Assembly (NCBI GenBank): GCA_946406115.1
Contig: OX291551.1
Location: 9,424,001-9,488,000, forward strand
Reading direction: 5' to 3'
DNA from: Apoda limacodes
Lineage: Eukaryota; Arthropoda; Insecta; Lepidoptera; Limacodidae
DNA: 64,000 nucleotides
Each line of letters opens with the position of its first letter. The stretch's first letter is position 1. A program made the position numbers and the translations under genes. The notes beneath the pieces are model-generated. The model did not search any database, was not told the origin of the DNA, and worked only from the letters and a program-made list of their open reading frames with translations. Below are positions 11,491 to 22,954 of this stretch, one piece after another.

Positions 11491-11597
11491 AGCGTTGTTT
11501 TATTTTTAGTTTAGTTTCTTTTATTTTAGTTGCTTTTAATTCAGTTTAGTTTTATATTTAATTACCATTGTCTTAATACTTTTGTATATAAAAACCA

Positions 11598-11765
11598 TCT
11601 TAACCCGCGGCTCTGTCCGCTCTAGCTATAGCTACAGCTTCAGGAATTTATTTATAATTATTCCTGTGGGAACTTTTGAATATTCTGGGATAAAAAATGC
11701 TATGAGTTAATTTAGGGTATGAACTATCTTCCTCAAAAGCTTTCGCATTTAGCATATTAGTAGTG
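11598..11765 (-). mobile_element. Helitron-like element fragment
   Basis: 'AACCCGCGGCT', 'CTAGCTATAGCTACAGCTT', 'TGTGGGAACTTTTGAATATT' and 'CTTTCGCATTTAGCATATTAG' follow in the antisense order of the family at 505-752, with internal losses. Confidence 0.6.
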
Positions 11766-12330
11766 TACTATTATATGAATTTAAAACTGATGTTATGACC
11801 TTTGAGCAGTGCTATTGATTCACTTTCACGCTCTTATGAGGCCGGTTGCGCGCGGCTTCAATGAGCCAATGAGCCACTACAACACCATTTCTGGAGTAGT
11901 CCTCACTAGGCTACCAGCAGCACACAGCTTGCTGATCAGTTGATTTGTGGTCAGTCATATCTATGTTAGGCTATGCAATAACTTTTGTAGTGGTTTTAAA
12001 TACTAGTTTGAAAGGGGTATTAGGTATAAATTAAAATACAGTGAATGTCAGTGCAAAAAATAAATAAACGAAAAATGTGATTAGTTTGCAGTTGGAAAAG
12101 TAAGTGAAATTTTTGATACTACATAAAAAAATGCTTCTAAAACAAAAAAATAAAGCCATTTAGATAAAGTTTATTGCTGATTGACTTTATAAAAAGTAAA
12201 TGTATGTAAGTATGTGAGTTTAGTCGGTATGTTGACATGACCCAGCTCTTAAAATGTATTTTTAAGCATTTTTAAACACATGACGCCAATGGTCGTTTGA
12301 TTAAAGTTGAATATCATACATAAATAATAT
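11766..12330. other. No recognised feature
   Basis: AT-rich, apart from a GC-richer 100 bp at 11835-11935 that I could not assign. Confidence 0.4.
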
Positions 12331-12440
12331 CACGCCTGTTGCCCAGAAAGGTAGGCAGAGACCTAAGACTTCCACTTGCCTACGTGCCTGTCACTTTTAT
12401 TTAGTTTCCCATGAATACTTTTAGAGAATTCTTGACACCG
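12330..12440 (+). repeat. Interspersed repeat with GTAGGCAGAG motif
   Basis: 'TCACGCCTGTTGCCCAGAAA', 'GGTAGGCAGAGACCTAAGAC' and 'TTCCACTTGCCTACG' belong to a common lepidopteran repeat; a related copy lies at 42745-42880. Class unknown, non-coding. Confidence 0.5.
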
Positions 12441-12739
12441 CGTCTCAATCCGGACTTTATTTTATCGATATATGTTTTTCACTCAAAAGTCAAAGCTGTA
12501 TGAATTTACAACTGATATAAAAAATATTAAAATTTGTTGGTTTTTAGTTTAGAAGTATTTCTATCGAGGAGACTTAAATAAAATACAATCACAAGTTTCT
12601 ATGTAGAAATTCAATAGAAAGTTAGTTAATAAGCTTAGATTAAACATAGTACAGCTAATTTATAAGGTCATTCATATTTGAAAATTATAACAGAAACCTA
12701 AAGATGATTTTAAAATAAGAATGTACATACATAAATAGG

Positions 12740-13018
12740 TTGCTTTGTACCAAATTTCAAGATTCTGAGTTCACGGGAAGTACCCTGTAGGTTTTGATTC
12801 CCTTGCGAGTTTCGAAAATTTGCAGAAGTTTGCGGCATAAACGGCTGTTCTTTTGATTGAATCTTGAATCTTTTGATTGCGTTGGCTTAGAAGTTTGTTT
12901 TTTTCACAGCTCCAAGGGACAATAGACCTGACTATTTGATATAAATTTTAGCTGACGGACGGACAACAAAGTGATCCTAGGGTTCTGTTCTTTCCTTTTG
13001 AGGTACGGAACCCTAAAA
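12740..13018 (-). repeat. GGGTTCCGTACC-family repeat, antisense, truncated
   Basis: Ends at right with 'GAGGTACGGAACCCTAAAAA' (the element's start, reversed) and carries 'GACGGACGGACAACAAAGTG' and 'TTCACGGGAAGTACCCTGTA', collinear with 9346-9640 reversed. The element's far end (ACTTGGCC side) is missing. Confidence 0.7.
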
Positions 13019-13074
13019 ACGTCATGTGTTAGACGGATTTTCCTTCCCAACGGTGCAAGCTAGGTATTATTATC

Positions 13075-13567
13075 TTGTCTGTTGGTGCATGATACACGTC
13101 TACACAAAATAAGTAACTCTTTTATGGGGCAATGTATACACTTTTACAACAAAGTTTCCAATAAAATTCAAAATCTATCAATAAGTAAATTTAAATCTTT
13201 TATCAAGCAGGTACTTTGTAAAAAGGCATACTTCAATATTTCAGTCTATGTAAATGATAAAAATCCTTAGGACTGATGATGCTCAATTACAGGATGCATA
13301 GGTAAACCAAATTAAAATGGAAATAACATAAAATTGTACGACTAAAAATTTTTTATTTAAAATATTAATTGTATTTTAGTTTATTTGTATTATTGATAGT
13401 GTTTTTTAAAGAGTAACTATCGAGTTTCTTGCCGGATTCTTCTCGGTAGAAATCAACAACATTGTGAACCGGCGGGAAGGTGGGAGGGTTCAAAAAATTA
13501 TATTTTATAACTTTGACGATTCAAAAGTGATTGTAAAATCCTTATTTGAATAAACCATTTTGACTTT
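13075..13567 (+). mobile_element. CR1/Jockey-type LINE, 3' end with broken C-terminus
   Basis: The frame 13082-13270 gives the extreme C-terminus of a LINE polyprotein (HDTRLHKISNSF, then CIHFYNKVSNKIQNL, then FKSFIKQVLCKKAYF). This has the FYNK(I/V)P..IQ.L..FK layout of the region after the reverse transcriptase core. Compared with the copy at 48965-49477, the final Trp codon TGG is TAG here (13268-13270). The 3' UTR has 'GAGTTTCTTGCCGGATTCTT' and ends in 'TTTTGACTTTGACTTTG'. 5'-truncated; clade (CR1 or Jockey) not settled. Confidence 0.75.
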
Positions 13568-13569
13568 GA

Positions 13570-14230
13570 CTTTGTCAAAATACGAACAAATGAAGAAACA
13601 TTGATTTTTATTAATTGAAATTAAGATAATCTTGTTTTGGATAAAAAATAATTACAAATTTTCTAACAAGATAACGGATCAAAATACAATGGAATATATA
13701 TACTTTTTTTTGATAAAATTACGTAGATATTATGCATTAATAACAACCTGCCTTAAGACAAACACAAATATTCACTTCATTAGATTTCTTGTCTCTGTAT
13801 AGTATGTTAGATCCAATATTAAAAAATGTTTGACTTTTAATGACAATTAAGTTTTCCTCAAATAAGTAACAATATTTTGAAAATCGATTAAGTTTTTTGT
13901 AAGTAACAAACTCTACATTTCTATTCCAATGATATAAAGCGCCGATTTAAATATATCTCCTGCCATTTGTTCTACTTTTTCCCCCATTGAAAATAAAGTG
14001 TATTTTATTTTGTTAAATTGCTTTCCTTTGTAGCAATACAATATCCCTTCATAAAAACACATATGCGCGCTTCGTTGGTTCTAACAAAAAAACGTTTTTA
14101 AGCTTTGATTTTTCGTTATTGCCTTCGGAAAGATATATTCTTACTTTATTAAAATCAGCGGTTCTATCTTTCTTGGAGTTTTGTTGCAAATATTTTTAAA
14201 CATATACATGTTTAGGTAAAATTAAAACTG
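13570..14230. other. AT-rich DNA, nothing recognised
   Basis: No coding signal or known repeat. Confidence 0.5.
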
Positions 14231-14236
14231 TTACTT

Positions 14237-14873
14237 GTTACACTATTTATAAATTGTTACACTATTTATAAATTGTTACACTATTTATAAATTGTTACAC
14301 TATTAAAAACTGTTACACTATTTATAAATTGTTACACTATTTATAAATTGTTACACTATTAAAAACTGTTACACTATTTATAAATTGTTACACTATTTAT
14401 AAATTGTTACACTATTAAAAACTGTTACACTATTTATAAATTGTTACACTATTTATAAATTGTTACACTGTTTATAAATTGTTACACTATTAAAAACTGT
14501 TACACTATTTATAAATTGTTACACTATTTATAAATTGTTACACTATTTATAAATTGTTACACTATTAAAAACTGTTACACTATTTATAAATTGTTACACT
14601 ATTTATAAATTGTTACACTATTTATAAATTGTTACACTATTTATAAATTGTTACACTATTAAAAACTGTTACACTATTTATAAATTGTTACACTATTTAT
14701 AAATTGTTACACTATTAAAAACTGTTACACTATTTATAAATTGTTACACTATTTATAAATTGTTACACTATTAAAAACTGTTACACTATTTATAAATTGT
14801 TACACTATTTATAAATTGTTACACTGTTTATAAATTGTTACACTATTAAAAACTGTTACACTATTTATAAATT
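14237..14873 (+). repeat. Minisatellite of 34 units, 19 and 18 bp, with higher-order structure
   Basis: Two unit types alternate without spacers: L = GTTACACTATTTATAAATT (19 bp, 25 copies) and S = GTTACACTATTAAAAACT (18 bp, 9 copies). The order is LLLS LLS LLS LLL*S LLLS LLLLS LLS LLS LLL*S L, where L* has one A-to-G change (GTTACACTG...). The ten-unit, 187-bp block LLS-LLS-LLL*S occurs at 14312-14498 and again at 14668-14854. Apart from L*, the units look identical. There is no spacer diversity, so this is not a CRISPR array. Confidence 0.97.
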
Positions 14874-15039
14874 GAAGCTCCTAGCTTTGACTATGAAAAA
14901 GCTTTTTATGTGCCAATGAGGATTAAAAAAAAACTGTTATTTTACGATAATTGTGACAGAATTAAAAGACTGTCATACCTTCAATAATAGTAAGGCTAAA
15001 ATCAGTGTTACGTATAATGATAAAAATAAATTTGGACAA

Positions 15040-15310
15040 ATCACACAGCGCTGCCTGGTCCCAAACTAAGCAAAGTTGTAATTTAAATAATATATAACGG
15101 ATACACATACATTTTTTTTTGTAAATATGTACATACATATTACACATAGAAAACACCCAGACTGACAAAATATACATACCCTTTTTTTTTGTAAATAGAT
15201 ACATTTAACGCATAGAAAACACCCAGACTTAACAAAAATACATGCATAATATCGGTCATGTGGAGGAATCAAACCCATGCCTGCCGTTCAGCAGGCACTG
15301 AGCCACAGAG
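15040..15310 (-). mobile_element. tRNA-derived SINE, antisense, with internal tandem duplication
   Basis: Opens 'CACACAGCGCTGCCTGGTCC' and closes with 'GAATCAAACCCATGCCTGCC' followed by 'CAGCAGGCACTGAGCC', which reversed read as tRNA-like box B and box A surroundings. A segment of 65-70 bp ending in 'GAAAACACCCAGACT' is present twice (about 15108-15172 and 15177-15238). The frames at 14962-15278 (minus) are by-products of this repeat. Confidence 0.65.
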
Positions 15311-16195
15311 ACTGTACAATGTATGAATAATATATGTCAGTCATATATATCGACTTCAATAGGCGACTTCCGTCAAATACATAATAGATACAGAATACAA
15401 GACAGTAATCATTTAATTTAGTTTCACATTAACCATAATTAACAAATTAAAAAAAAACAACAAAATGTGGTCATATATTTCTTACATGATGATACAATTG
15501 GTGTAAACGTTTAATTATTTTGATTGTAGATTTCGCTCTTTTCAAAACATTTCCAATTTATTCGTACGACGCAAACATCCACTTCATTAAATCGTCAGGC
15601 CATTGTGAAAGTTGGAAGTAACTTTTTAATGATCTGTGGTACTGTTCACTCTATAGAGAAAATTTAAATTACAAATTTGTGGTCGTTATAGCTGTCTCCT
15701 TCACAGACAAAATAAAAATGTAATAAATAGAATTGGTTATAAGTACGTAATTGTAAATGATATGGGCACCGTTTGCAACAATTACAACCAATAGAAACGA
15801 AGTTTAACCTGTCACGTCATATTTTAACGAAGGCTTTATTCCGGAAATGGAAATTACATAGTTATTAGACATTTAGAGCTAGTTAATGTGGAAGTAAAAA
15901 CTGTAAATGTTGGGCCAATGTTTTGTGTGTGTTAAAATATACGTTCTTTATTTCCAGAGCCAGACTTGTGCCTCGATAGCTTAATTGATGGAGCACTTAC
16001 ATGGAATGAAAGGATTTACAGGGTCAAGTTCTGGCTCTAGGTTAATCTTTTGGCTGCATCTTTGCTATGCAAATATTTGTATTAATGATACAGCCTAGAC
16101 ATGGCATATATGATATAATTTCTTCTAAGACTCTAAACCTTCAAGAAATCATAAACAAAAAAAATAATCGATTTATGTATATTTTATTTCTTAAT
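15310..16195. other. No recognised feature
   Basis: AT-rich, with no gene or family I can name. Confidence 0.45.
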
Positions 16196-16293
16196 TCAAA
16201 TTTCTTAAAACTTCTGTAATATAATCTCGTAGGAATCCCACGCCCATAACCAAATTTAGCACAGACGTAGCCATTGGCAAAAGCTAGTAAGTA
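16195..16293 (+). mobile_element. Helitron-like 3' end fragment
   Basis: 'GTAGGAATCCCACGCCCATA', 'ACCAAATTTAGCACAGACG' and 'GGCAAAAGCTAGTAAG' are the last 70-100 bp of the family, with the CTAGT end intact. Confidence 0.6.
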
Positions 16294-16294
16294 T

Positions 16295-17260
16295 ATATCA
16301 TAACGACTCCTTGTTAACTTTTAAACCTTCTGCGGCTTTGTCACTGCTGTTTTCAATCGCCATAGGGACAAAGTACAGAAAAATTGTTTGCGTTTCGGTT
16401 GTTGAATTATTTTTATTACCCAAATATTTTCAAAGTTTTAAATATAATAATAAGTCTTTAAAATCTACTATACTGTTATAGGGAATAGCCTAGTAATATA
16501 CCTACTTAGACTTGCAAAGTAATCTTTTGCATTTTCTAAGACTGTGGCAAGTGCCACTAGGTAATAAAAAAATTGGGTTTTATACATTTACATAATATAG
16601 TCATAGATTAATGGTTTATATGATTATATCAATATTTAAATATCAAATATTAATACAGTAGATACGTAAGTCCCGTTTCAATAATAAAACATTGCCTCGC
16701 GCCGTCACCTCAAACGTTGGAGGCTACAGCAAACATCTACCATGCTCACTTAAAGCAAGTAGATGCTTATTGAGTTGGTGGCCTGCTGTCAGAGTTTTAA
16801 AGTCTCCTTATGGGCCTCTGACTTGGGCTTAACGACTGTTTTCATATGACAAATAAATTAACATGCCTTTGTTGTTAGTTTATAGTTCAATCTAATAAAA
16901 AAAAAGCTAATAAAACATAAAAAGTTTCAAAACTAATAATTTAAAAAACAGAGATCAAAGACAAGCGATTGTATTTGATAAATGCAATAAATTCCAAATC
17001 TTCTATATTGGGTAAAAAAGCCACTCAGGTAGATGTGCCTAAACGAATCTTATTAGGATTTGCAATACAATTTGAGACTTGTACAATTCTGTATTTCTAA
17101 CTTTCATGTTAACTTTGTTTTTTTTACTTAATATAAAATTAATAAAAAAATTATAACGTGAGTAAAAAATACTAAAGTTACACGTTACTTAAAGAGTACC
17201 TAATACAATACTTTTATTTAAAAATATTTTAAGATATTTAAATAAATTAAAATGAAACAT
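16295..17260. other. No recognised feature
   Basis: A GC-richer block at 16670-16830 stands out but shows no coding motif or recognised repeat. Confidence 0.4.
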
Positions 17261-17264
17261 TTGG

Positions 17265-17410
17265 TGATGACATACTCCTTATTAAATACTTTTATTGTGA
17301 ATACATACAAGACAAACACAACTGTTAATCACATAAATGTTTGTATTTTATGGGGATTGAAACCGTGCCCTCTACTCAGCGGGCAGATTCTTACAAACGC
17401 TTCTTACACG
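17265..17410 (-). mobile_element. tRNA-derived SINE fragment, antisense
   Basis: 'AAATGTTTGTATTTTATGGG', 'GATTGAAACCGTGCCCTCTA' and 'CAGCGGGCAGATTCTTAC' match the tRNA-related part of the SINE at 15040-15310. The 76-codon frame over it is not a gene. Confidence 0.45.
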
Positions 17411-17639
17411 ATAATACGCAAGTTTTCGAAAATTTTACCAATTATAGCTGCACGTAAACTGTATATGCATTCAATTATGTGAATCATTTATTTTTATATG
17501 TACTTACATCACTGCTTTAGTCATATTTAATCCATTCAAAAGCTACCCGAATTTTTTCATTCACTGTTTTAAAAAACAGCATATTCATATTATAATAGCA
17601 TGATGCCATACCAAAAAAGCTCTGCGTACTCCAATCCCT

Positions 17640-17915
17640 GATAAACACTTCTTGATTATTTTATTAACTTGCTTGATAAGTAATTAGTTTATTATCGACT
17701 AGTTATGGTATATGAAGCTTTATGTAAGTCAATCTTAAGTAACTGCATTCCTGTCTGGGGAGGTGCTGATAAAACTTATCTACTTAAACTAGGAACGACC
17801 TTTGCAAGTAGGCATAATTATTATATTAGTCCACATTTATACAATAAAATAAACTCATACCTCAATATTTATGAACTTAATCGAGGATGCATCATGCATA
17901 TGCAAATTACACTAT
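17640..17915 (+). mobile_element. LINE C-terminal fragment with internal deletion (CR1/Jockey group)
   Basis: The frame 17705-17917 starts VYEALCKSILSNCIPVWGGA and TYLLKL, the typical 'ly.al..S.l.Yci.vWG' block downstream of the reverse transcriptase core. It then jumps to FASRHNYYISPHLYNKIN and YLNIYELNR, the '..YNKi...' block normally well over 50 residues further on. The missing middle marks an internal deletion that happens to keep frame. It differs in sequence from the other LINEs here, so it is a separate family. Confidence 0.65.
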
Positions 17916-17971
17916 AGAGTAAAGAAAAAAAAACCACTAGGAAATATGTATACACATACAAATACACATCC

Positions 17972-18001
17972 TTATACACACACACACACACACACACACA
18001 T
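17972..18001. repeat. CA microsatellite
   Basis: About 14 CA dinucleotides in a row. Confidence 0.9.
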
Positions 18002-18355
18002 TATATTTATTACTTAAATCAACTTACCTTATTGTACCTAATTAAGTTAAGGTTTATTTACGGCTTATTAGGTTTATTCCGTTTTTATTGTCTCTGCTTG
18101 TTGTTTTCTTAAAGGAACACTGATTCTCAAAATACCGAATATTCTAGTATGGGAATCAGAAGTTTCTACCCTTGTCACTATGTTAAATCAACTATGTTAA
18201 TCTACTATAGGTAATCCAGTATGACTAAGGTCGCTGAAAATTCTAGTAAAGAAATTATATTTTATTATTATTATTAGTGGCCTTTTTATTTAGACTGGAC
18301 AAATGTCTTAATAATTCATAATCTACGTAAATGTACTCTATAAATAAATAATCCA

Positions 18356-18627
18356 ACTAATATTATAAATTTGAAAGTTTGGATGTTTGTTACTCAATCA
18401 CGCTTCAATCACTAGACTGGAAAAAACAGACATATACGTAGGTCCTGGAATAGGACATAAGCTACCACTTATCCCAAAATTTTCAAAAGATTTCGCGGGA
18501 ATTATTATAATTGATCTTAAACGAACTAAAGCTACACCTATAGCTTGCTAACTTTATTACTATAATTAAGGAGGTCTACGCCAATAACCGAATTTAGAAC
18601 GGGTGCAGCTGCTGGCTAAGTCTAGTA
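18356..18627 (+). mobile_element. Helitron-like element, near full length
   Basis: From 'TAATATTATAAATTTGAAAG' through 'GGAATAGGACATAAGCTACC', 'CTATAGCTTGCTAAC' and 'AATAACCGAATTTAGAACGG' to 'GCTAAGTCTAGTACC'. It is collinear with 27262-27571. Confidence 0.65.
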
Positions 18628-18629
18628 CC

Positions 18630-19120
18630 TAAATGTTTCTGGACATTATGCACAGCACTATAGTCTATATGGTATCATAGTACAAAGGATACAAATATCT
18701 CTGAAAAACTGAACTGAATTTCGATATTTCGGCTTGGTCGCACTAATGACGACGTTACACTTGGTGTTTGATACTTACTCGCAAGTAACTCTTTGAGAAT
18801 CTGAGATAGTTTAAAAACATAATAATAACAAATTTGATACCAAAACTTTTAGTTAATACTCAACGTCAATGACCTTGAAGGTCATTGTTTAACGTGCTTC
18901 CATGATTGAACTTTTGAATTTATTAATTTCATACAAAAATGACTTTATTGATAAAAAACATTGACTTGTAACATGTTATAGGCACACTAGCTGGTTTCGC
19001 TGCGTGATTTTTTATACCGTCACATACCAATGTTAGTTGTCTGTCTACCCAACTTAAGAGATGATTTACAAAAATGATCAAACACGTCATTATTTATTTG
19101 TAACTGAAAGTCTGTATACC
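18630..19120. other. No recognised feature
   Basis: Unassigned sequence; no gene signal. Confidence 0.4.
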
Positions 19121-19124
19121 GATT

Positions 19125-19235
19125 CATGGTTTTATCCACAAAAATAACCGGCTTACCATACAAAGATTCGTGTCCTGGAGCCTTGCGTCATAAATTGAAC
19201 CGGCCCATAGATTATTAATAAGTCACACCATGTTC

Positions 19236-19266
<31 letters not shown>

Positions 19267-19310
19267 AATCTTTGTATGGTAAGCCGGTTATTTTTGTGGA
19301 TAGAAACATG
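19125..19310. mobile_element. Foldback element with near-perfect 48-bp arms
   Basis: Arms 19125-19172 and 19263-19310 are inverted copies with about two mismatches. The inner 38 bp of each (19135-19172, 19263-19300) match perfectly (key words 'CCACAAAAATAACCGGCTTA' and 'CCATACAAAGATTCGTG'). The 90-bp centre ends in a (TA)n run that abuts the right arm. The near-identity of the arms implies recent formation or conversion. Confidence 0.85.
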
Positions 19311-19321
19311 ATAGGCGATAA

Positions 19322-19490
19322 ATCCGATGATAGGCGTAGGATTTCTACGGCAGCTCCTAGATTACTATAAGAAAGTTGGCTTTATCAAGCTGCAGTTGTA
19401 GCTATAGTTCACCCACTTGGAATTTGGTTACAGTTATTACCTGTGGAATCTTTTGAATTTGCCAGGATAAAAGTAGTTTGTCCTTTTCCA
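19322..19490 (-). mobile_element. Helitron-like element fragment
   Basis: 'GGCGTAGGATTTCTACGGCA', 'TAGTTCACCCACTTGGAATT' and 'GCCAGGATAAAAGTAGTTTG' are the antisense core of the family. It abuts the right arm of the foldback. Confidence 0.6.
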
Positions 19491-19587
19491 TCTTTTTAGC
19501 TATCTCTATGTCAAATTTCAACTCAGCTGGATGCTTTGTTGCCACAGGAAAGAAGTACAAACAATCAAACTCACTTTTGCTTTTATA

Positions 19588-19770
19588 TTACTACAAGCTT
19601 TTGCCCGCGGATCCACTCTCGCTTAATTCGGTTATTGCCGTGAGGTTTCTATGGCAATGCCTTAATTATAAAAAGAAAGTTTGCTATAGCAAGCTATAGC
19701 TGTAGCTATAGTTCGTCCACATAGACTTCAGTTATAGTAATTTCTGTTGAAATTTTCCGGGATGCCAAAA
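19588..19770 (-). mobile_element. Helitron-like element fragment
   Basis: 'AAGCTTTTGCCCGCGGATCC' is the reversed 3' end. 'TATAGCAAGCTATAGCTGTA' and 'GTTGAAATTTTCCGGGAT' follow. The 5' third is missing. Confidence 0.65.
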
Positions 19771-20215
19771 ATCAGCTACATTGGTGGCTTCGTAGCGACG
19801 CTAAGCAATAACGAATAAAAAGACTATCACATATATATATTAGTTAGGATTAGAAAGTATGGATGGATTAACAATTAAAATTTTTGTATTCGTTAAATCT
19901 TCGTTTTTTAATAATTTTTTAATTTATGTTTTTTGTTATCGAATTGAAGATGTTTAAATTAAATAAAAGAAGCGAAATTAATCAATTTATTTAATTATTT
20001 TTATTTTAATAATTTTAAAAGCTAAAAACAATATTTAACATAAATTTGTATTTGTTTAAGAAAATTACTTTTTTAATTTAGAGATTTACTGAATGCCATT
20101 TTCCAATATTATCGTTCGATAGTCGTTAAAACAAGTTAACGACCAACCGGTCCTACACTCTTTACAACTTTATGTGCATCCTAACCCTTATAATAAAATG
20201 CTGGTTATAAACAGA
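19771..20215. other. AT-rich DNA, nothing recognised
   Basis: No coding signal. Confidence 0.45.
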
Positions 20216-20225
20216 TAACCGCAGT

Positions 20226-20766
20226 AGATGGAGTACTGCTGCCATCTCTGGGCAGGTGCACCCGGATACCAGCTTGGCCCTTTTGACTCGGTTCAACGAC
20301 GGGCTGTGAGAATTGTCGACGATTCCAAACTCACTTGCGGTATCGAGCCCTTAAGTCTGAGGAGAGACTTTGCCTCACTGTGTGTGTTCTACCGCTTGTA
20401 CAATGGGTTGTGTTCTGAGGAATTGTTCGAAATGATGCCCACGGCTACTTTCTACCATCGCACCGCTCGCCATCGGCAGGGAATTCATTCTCACACTTTA
20501 GAACCTAAATGGTCGCGTACAGTGCGGTTTCAGAGAAACTTCCTCCCGCGAACGCTTAAGTTGTGGAATGAGCTCCCTGCCAAGGTTTTCTGCAAGGACT
20601 ACAGTATGGAGTTCTTCAAGAAAGAAGTTATTAGATTTCTGAAGGGTCGGCAACGCGCAAGTGATACCCCTGGTGTTGCAAGCGTCCATAGGCTACGGTG
20701 ACCGCTTACCATCAGGCGGGCCGTAAGCTTGTTTGCCACCTTAGTGGTATAAAAAAAAAAAAAAAC
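20226..20766 (+). mobile_element. Jockey-like LINE, C-terminal 157 codons plus 3' end and poly(A)
   Basis: The open frame 20228-20701 encodes the region after the reverse transcriptase core of a lepidopteran LINE. It contains MEYCCHLWAGAP..QL.PFDSVQRRA, LRRDFASLCVFYRLYNG, then HRTARHRQ, RTLKLWNELP and FFKKEVIRFLKGRQR. It is uninterrupted, starts directly after an in-frame TAG (20225-20227), and is 5'-truncated there. The 3' UTR is short ('CCATCAGGCGGGCCGTAAGC', 'TTTGCCACCTTAGTGGTAT') and ends in about 15 A. It encodes no catalytic residues by itself. The clean frame suggests it is one of the younger LINEs here. Other pieces of this family lie at 29770, 40270, 42155, 43262, 51145, 51902 and 58850. 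Confidence 0.85.
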
Positions 20767-22950
20767 CAAAGCGAAATAAATATATAGCGTACATTAATAC
20801 TACAAGAATTTACAAAAATATATATATGACATTTTTTAGAAAGCTATAAAATCAAAGATTGTTTGTTCAAATTTCAAAATCCACATGGTTGTTTTTAAGG
20901 AAGTGGTTTAGTTGGTAAAATGGTAGACCGTGCCCAAACGTGTAGGCGACGTATGAAGCTAATGAGATACCGAGATCAAAATAATATGTACTTGCTCAAA
21001 CAGCGACCTTCTCAAAGCTTGGCGCGACACGGCGACAAACTTCCCCTAAACATTTTTTTAAATCAGTTATATTATATTTAATTTTACATAACATGCTGTA
21101 ATATAATTAAACAATAGTATAAATAAATGATTTATAATTAAGATATAATTTATATCCTGAAAATTATAAACTTTATTGTGGTCACCAGTAAGCTGTAAAT
21201 AAGTAAAAACGCATCCTTTAAAAGTTAAGTGTTAGAAAATTCTTCGTTTTCTATTTGTATTGTAATCTCGTAGCGAAATCGGAATCAAGGAAAATTTAAT
21301 TTAAAGGGTTCGTATGTCAACTTGTCACAAATAAACAATGTAACTGTTTAGTAAAATGTAGTTACGTAAAGAAATAGAAAAAAAAGTCACGTAGTTTACG
21401 TGATACAGAAAAACTCGAATGTAGGGCAGGTAGGAGGCGGCAGTTTAGTTTGACGAACAAGTACGATACAAGAATATTCAAACATAAGTTGAATATAGGA
21501 ATATGTACACTTTTGTTATGAATAACATATGTATGTAGGTACTCTGATGAAAACGTTAAGAGAATAAGAGAGAAACCCTAGAAGACCGTGGTCAATTTGC
21601 TCTGTAGGCAGGTTTTTTCTTCGTCAGATTTACGTTTGATATAGGGTCGAAATCTAAAATAATAAATCTCAGTTTTTGTTTATTTTTCAAATATAGGACA
21701 AACAACTAGGTACATAATAAAATAGTACAGTATCAAAAAATGTATGATTATATATATTTTACTTATTATTGTCTTTTTCGTATAGTAAAAGTAAAATATC
21801 TAAAACATACGCAAGAGTCAACAAAAATAATAAAACGTATGTACCTGCTTAAAGCGAACATATTTTACACACCCATCTAATTTGACTAAAAATGAAATTC
21901 TCATAATTTTTATTCTGCGAGGGTTAAAAATGAGAATGCATAAAGTCAAGCTGACTGGGCACGTGTTATCACCTTCACCACATAAATATAGATGATTATC
22001 CAGGAAGGTGACAGAGAGCAGCACTTTAGTTACATTTGTAACATAGTATGTGAAAACAAGTCATGTCAGTAAGTCAATAAATTGATTGTCCACGAGTCAC
22101 ACAGTTTAGCAGAATGTGATTTTTTAACTACTGTACATCAAACTTTAATAAATAAATAAAAAAAAAAAAACATTAATTATTTAAATATCGAATTTATATA
22201 CGATTACGCTAAGATTTAGTTACATAAACAATATTTTTTGAAAAAAAAACTATGCTTAATTTAAATTTAAATGCTATATTTCGCTTAAATAGGATATTAT
22301 ATTACTTTTTTAAAGTCAATAAACTATAACTTACTAGTAACTACTGTTTCGAAGTCAAAATAGCGCCCTGGTAAGAAGGAACTCTCCAGCTGTCGCTCTT
22401 TTAATTTGAATTAATCAATACAATGTATCAAGTAAATTATGCTAACAAAAGGTAACCTTAATTTGTGTAATAAGGTTTTTTATTTTACAAAATTTTTGAA
22501 CTTTTTTAGTTCAATTTACATACATGTCATTACTTCATTACATAGGGATTTTATTGTAAAAACGGATATATTGTCTTGTAAATGATTTTTCGTTTTTCTT
22601 CGCCTTGTGTGGGACAAAGCAAGTTTGTGTCTATTTCTAGGATCACTAACTTTAAGAACAAAATATAATATCTATTCGTTAGATCAAGAATTTTAAAAAA
22701 TAGCAGCACTTTTACCTTTATTTAAAATCCAATGATTTTGCAATAATTACTAGATCCATGGAAAATTAATTTTTTAGCCTCTTCCACTCAAATAGCTTAA
22801 GTAATTTTTTTGTAGGCAGTGGTGAACTGTTTATTTTTCTCGCACTATACACCATTGTCGCACGAGACGCTTTAGTGGGTTATAGCATTAAAGGGTTGCT
22901 GATGACCCATTTGTTAGTCCGTTCGGGCTTATTTGAATAAATAAAGTATA
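20767..22950. other. AT-rich DNA without recognised genes
   Basis: About 2.2 kb. A tRNA-like stretch at 20905-20985 ('TTAGTTGGTAAAATGGTAGA' resembles a Pol III box A) lacks a convincing box B. The 68-codon frame at 21818-22024 has no known motif. Confidence 0.4.
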
Positions 22951-22954
22951 GGAG

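Noticed and set aside
11226..11549. Long open frames on both strands (up to 107 codons)
   Set aside because: They are pure translation of the GT/CA microsatellite (Cys-Val or Thr-His repeats).
14237..14873. Regular short repeats that could suggest a CRISPR array
   Set aside because: Units are contiguous with no variable spacers, and the setting is a eukaryotic genome. It is a minisatellite.
20905..20985. tRNA-like head of a SINE
   Set aside because: A box A-like stretch exists but no convincing box B or SINE body follows.
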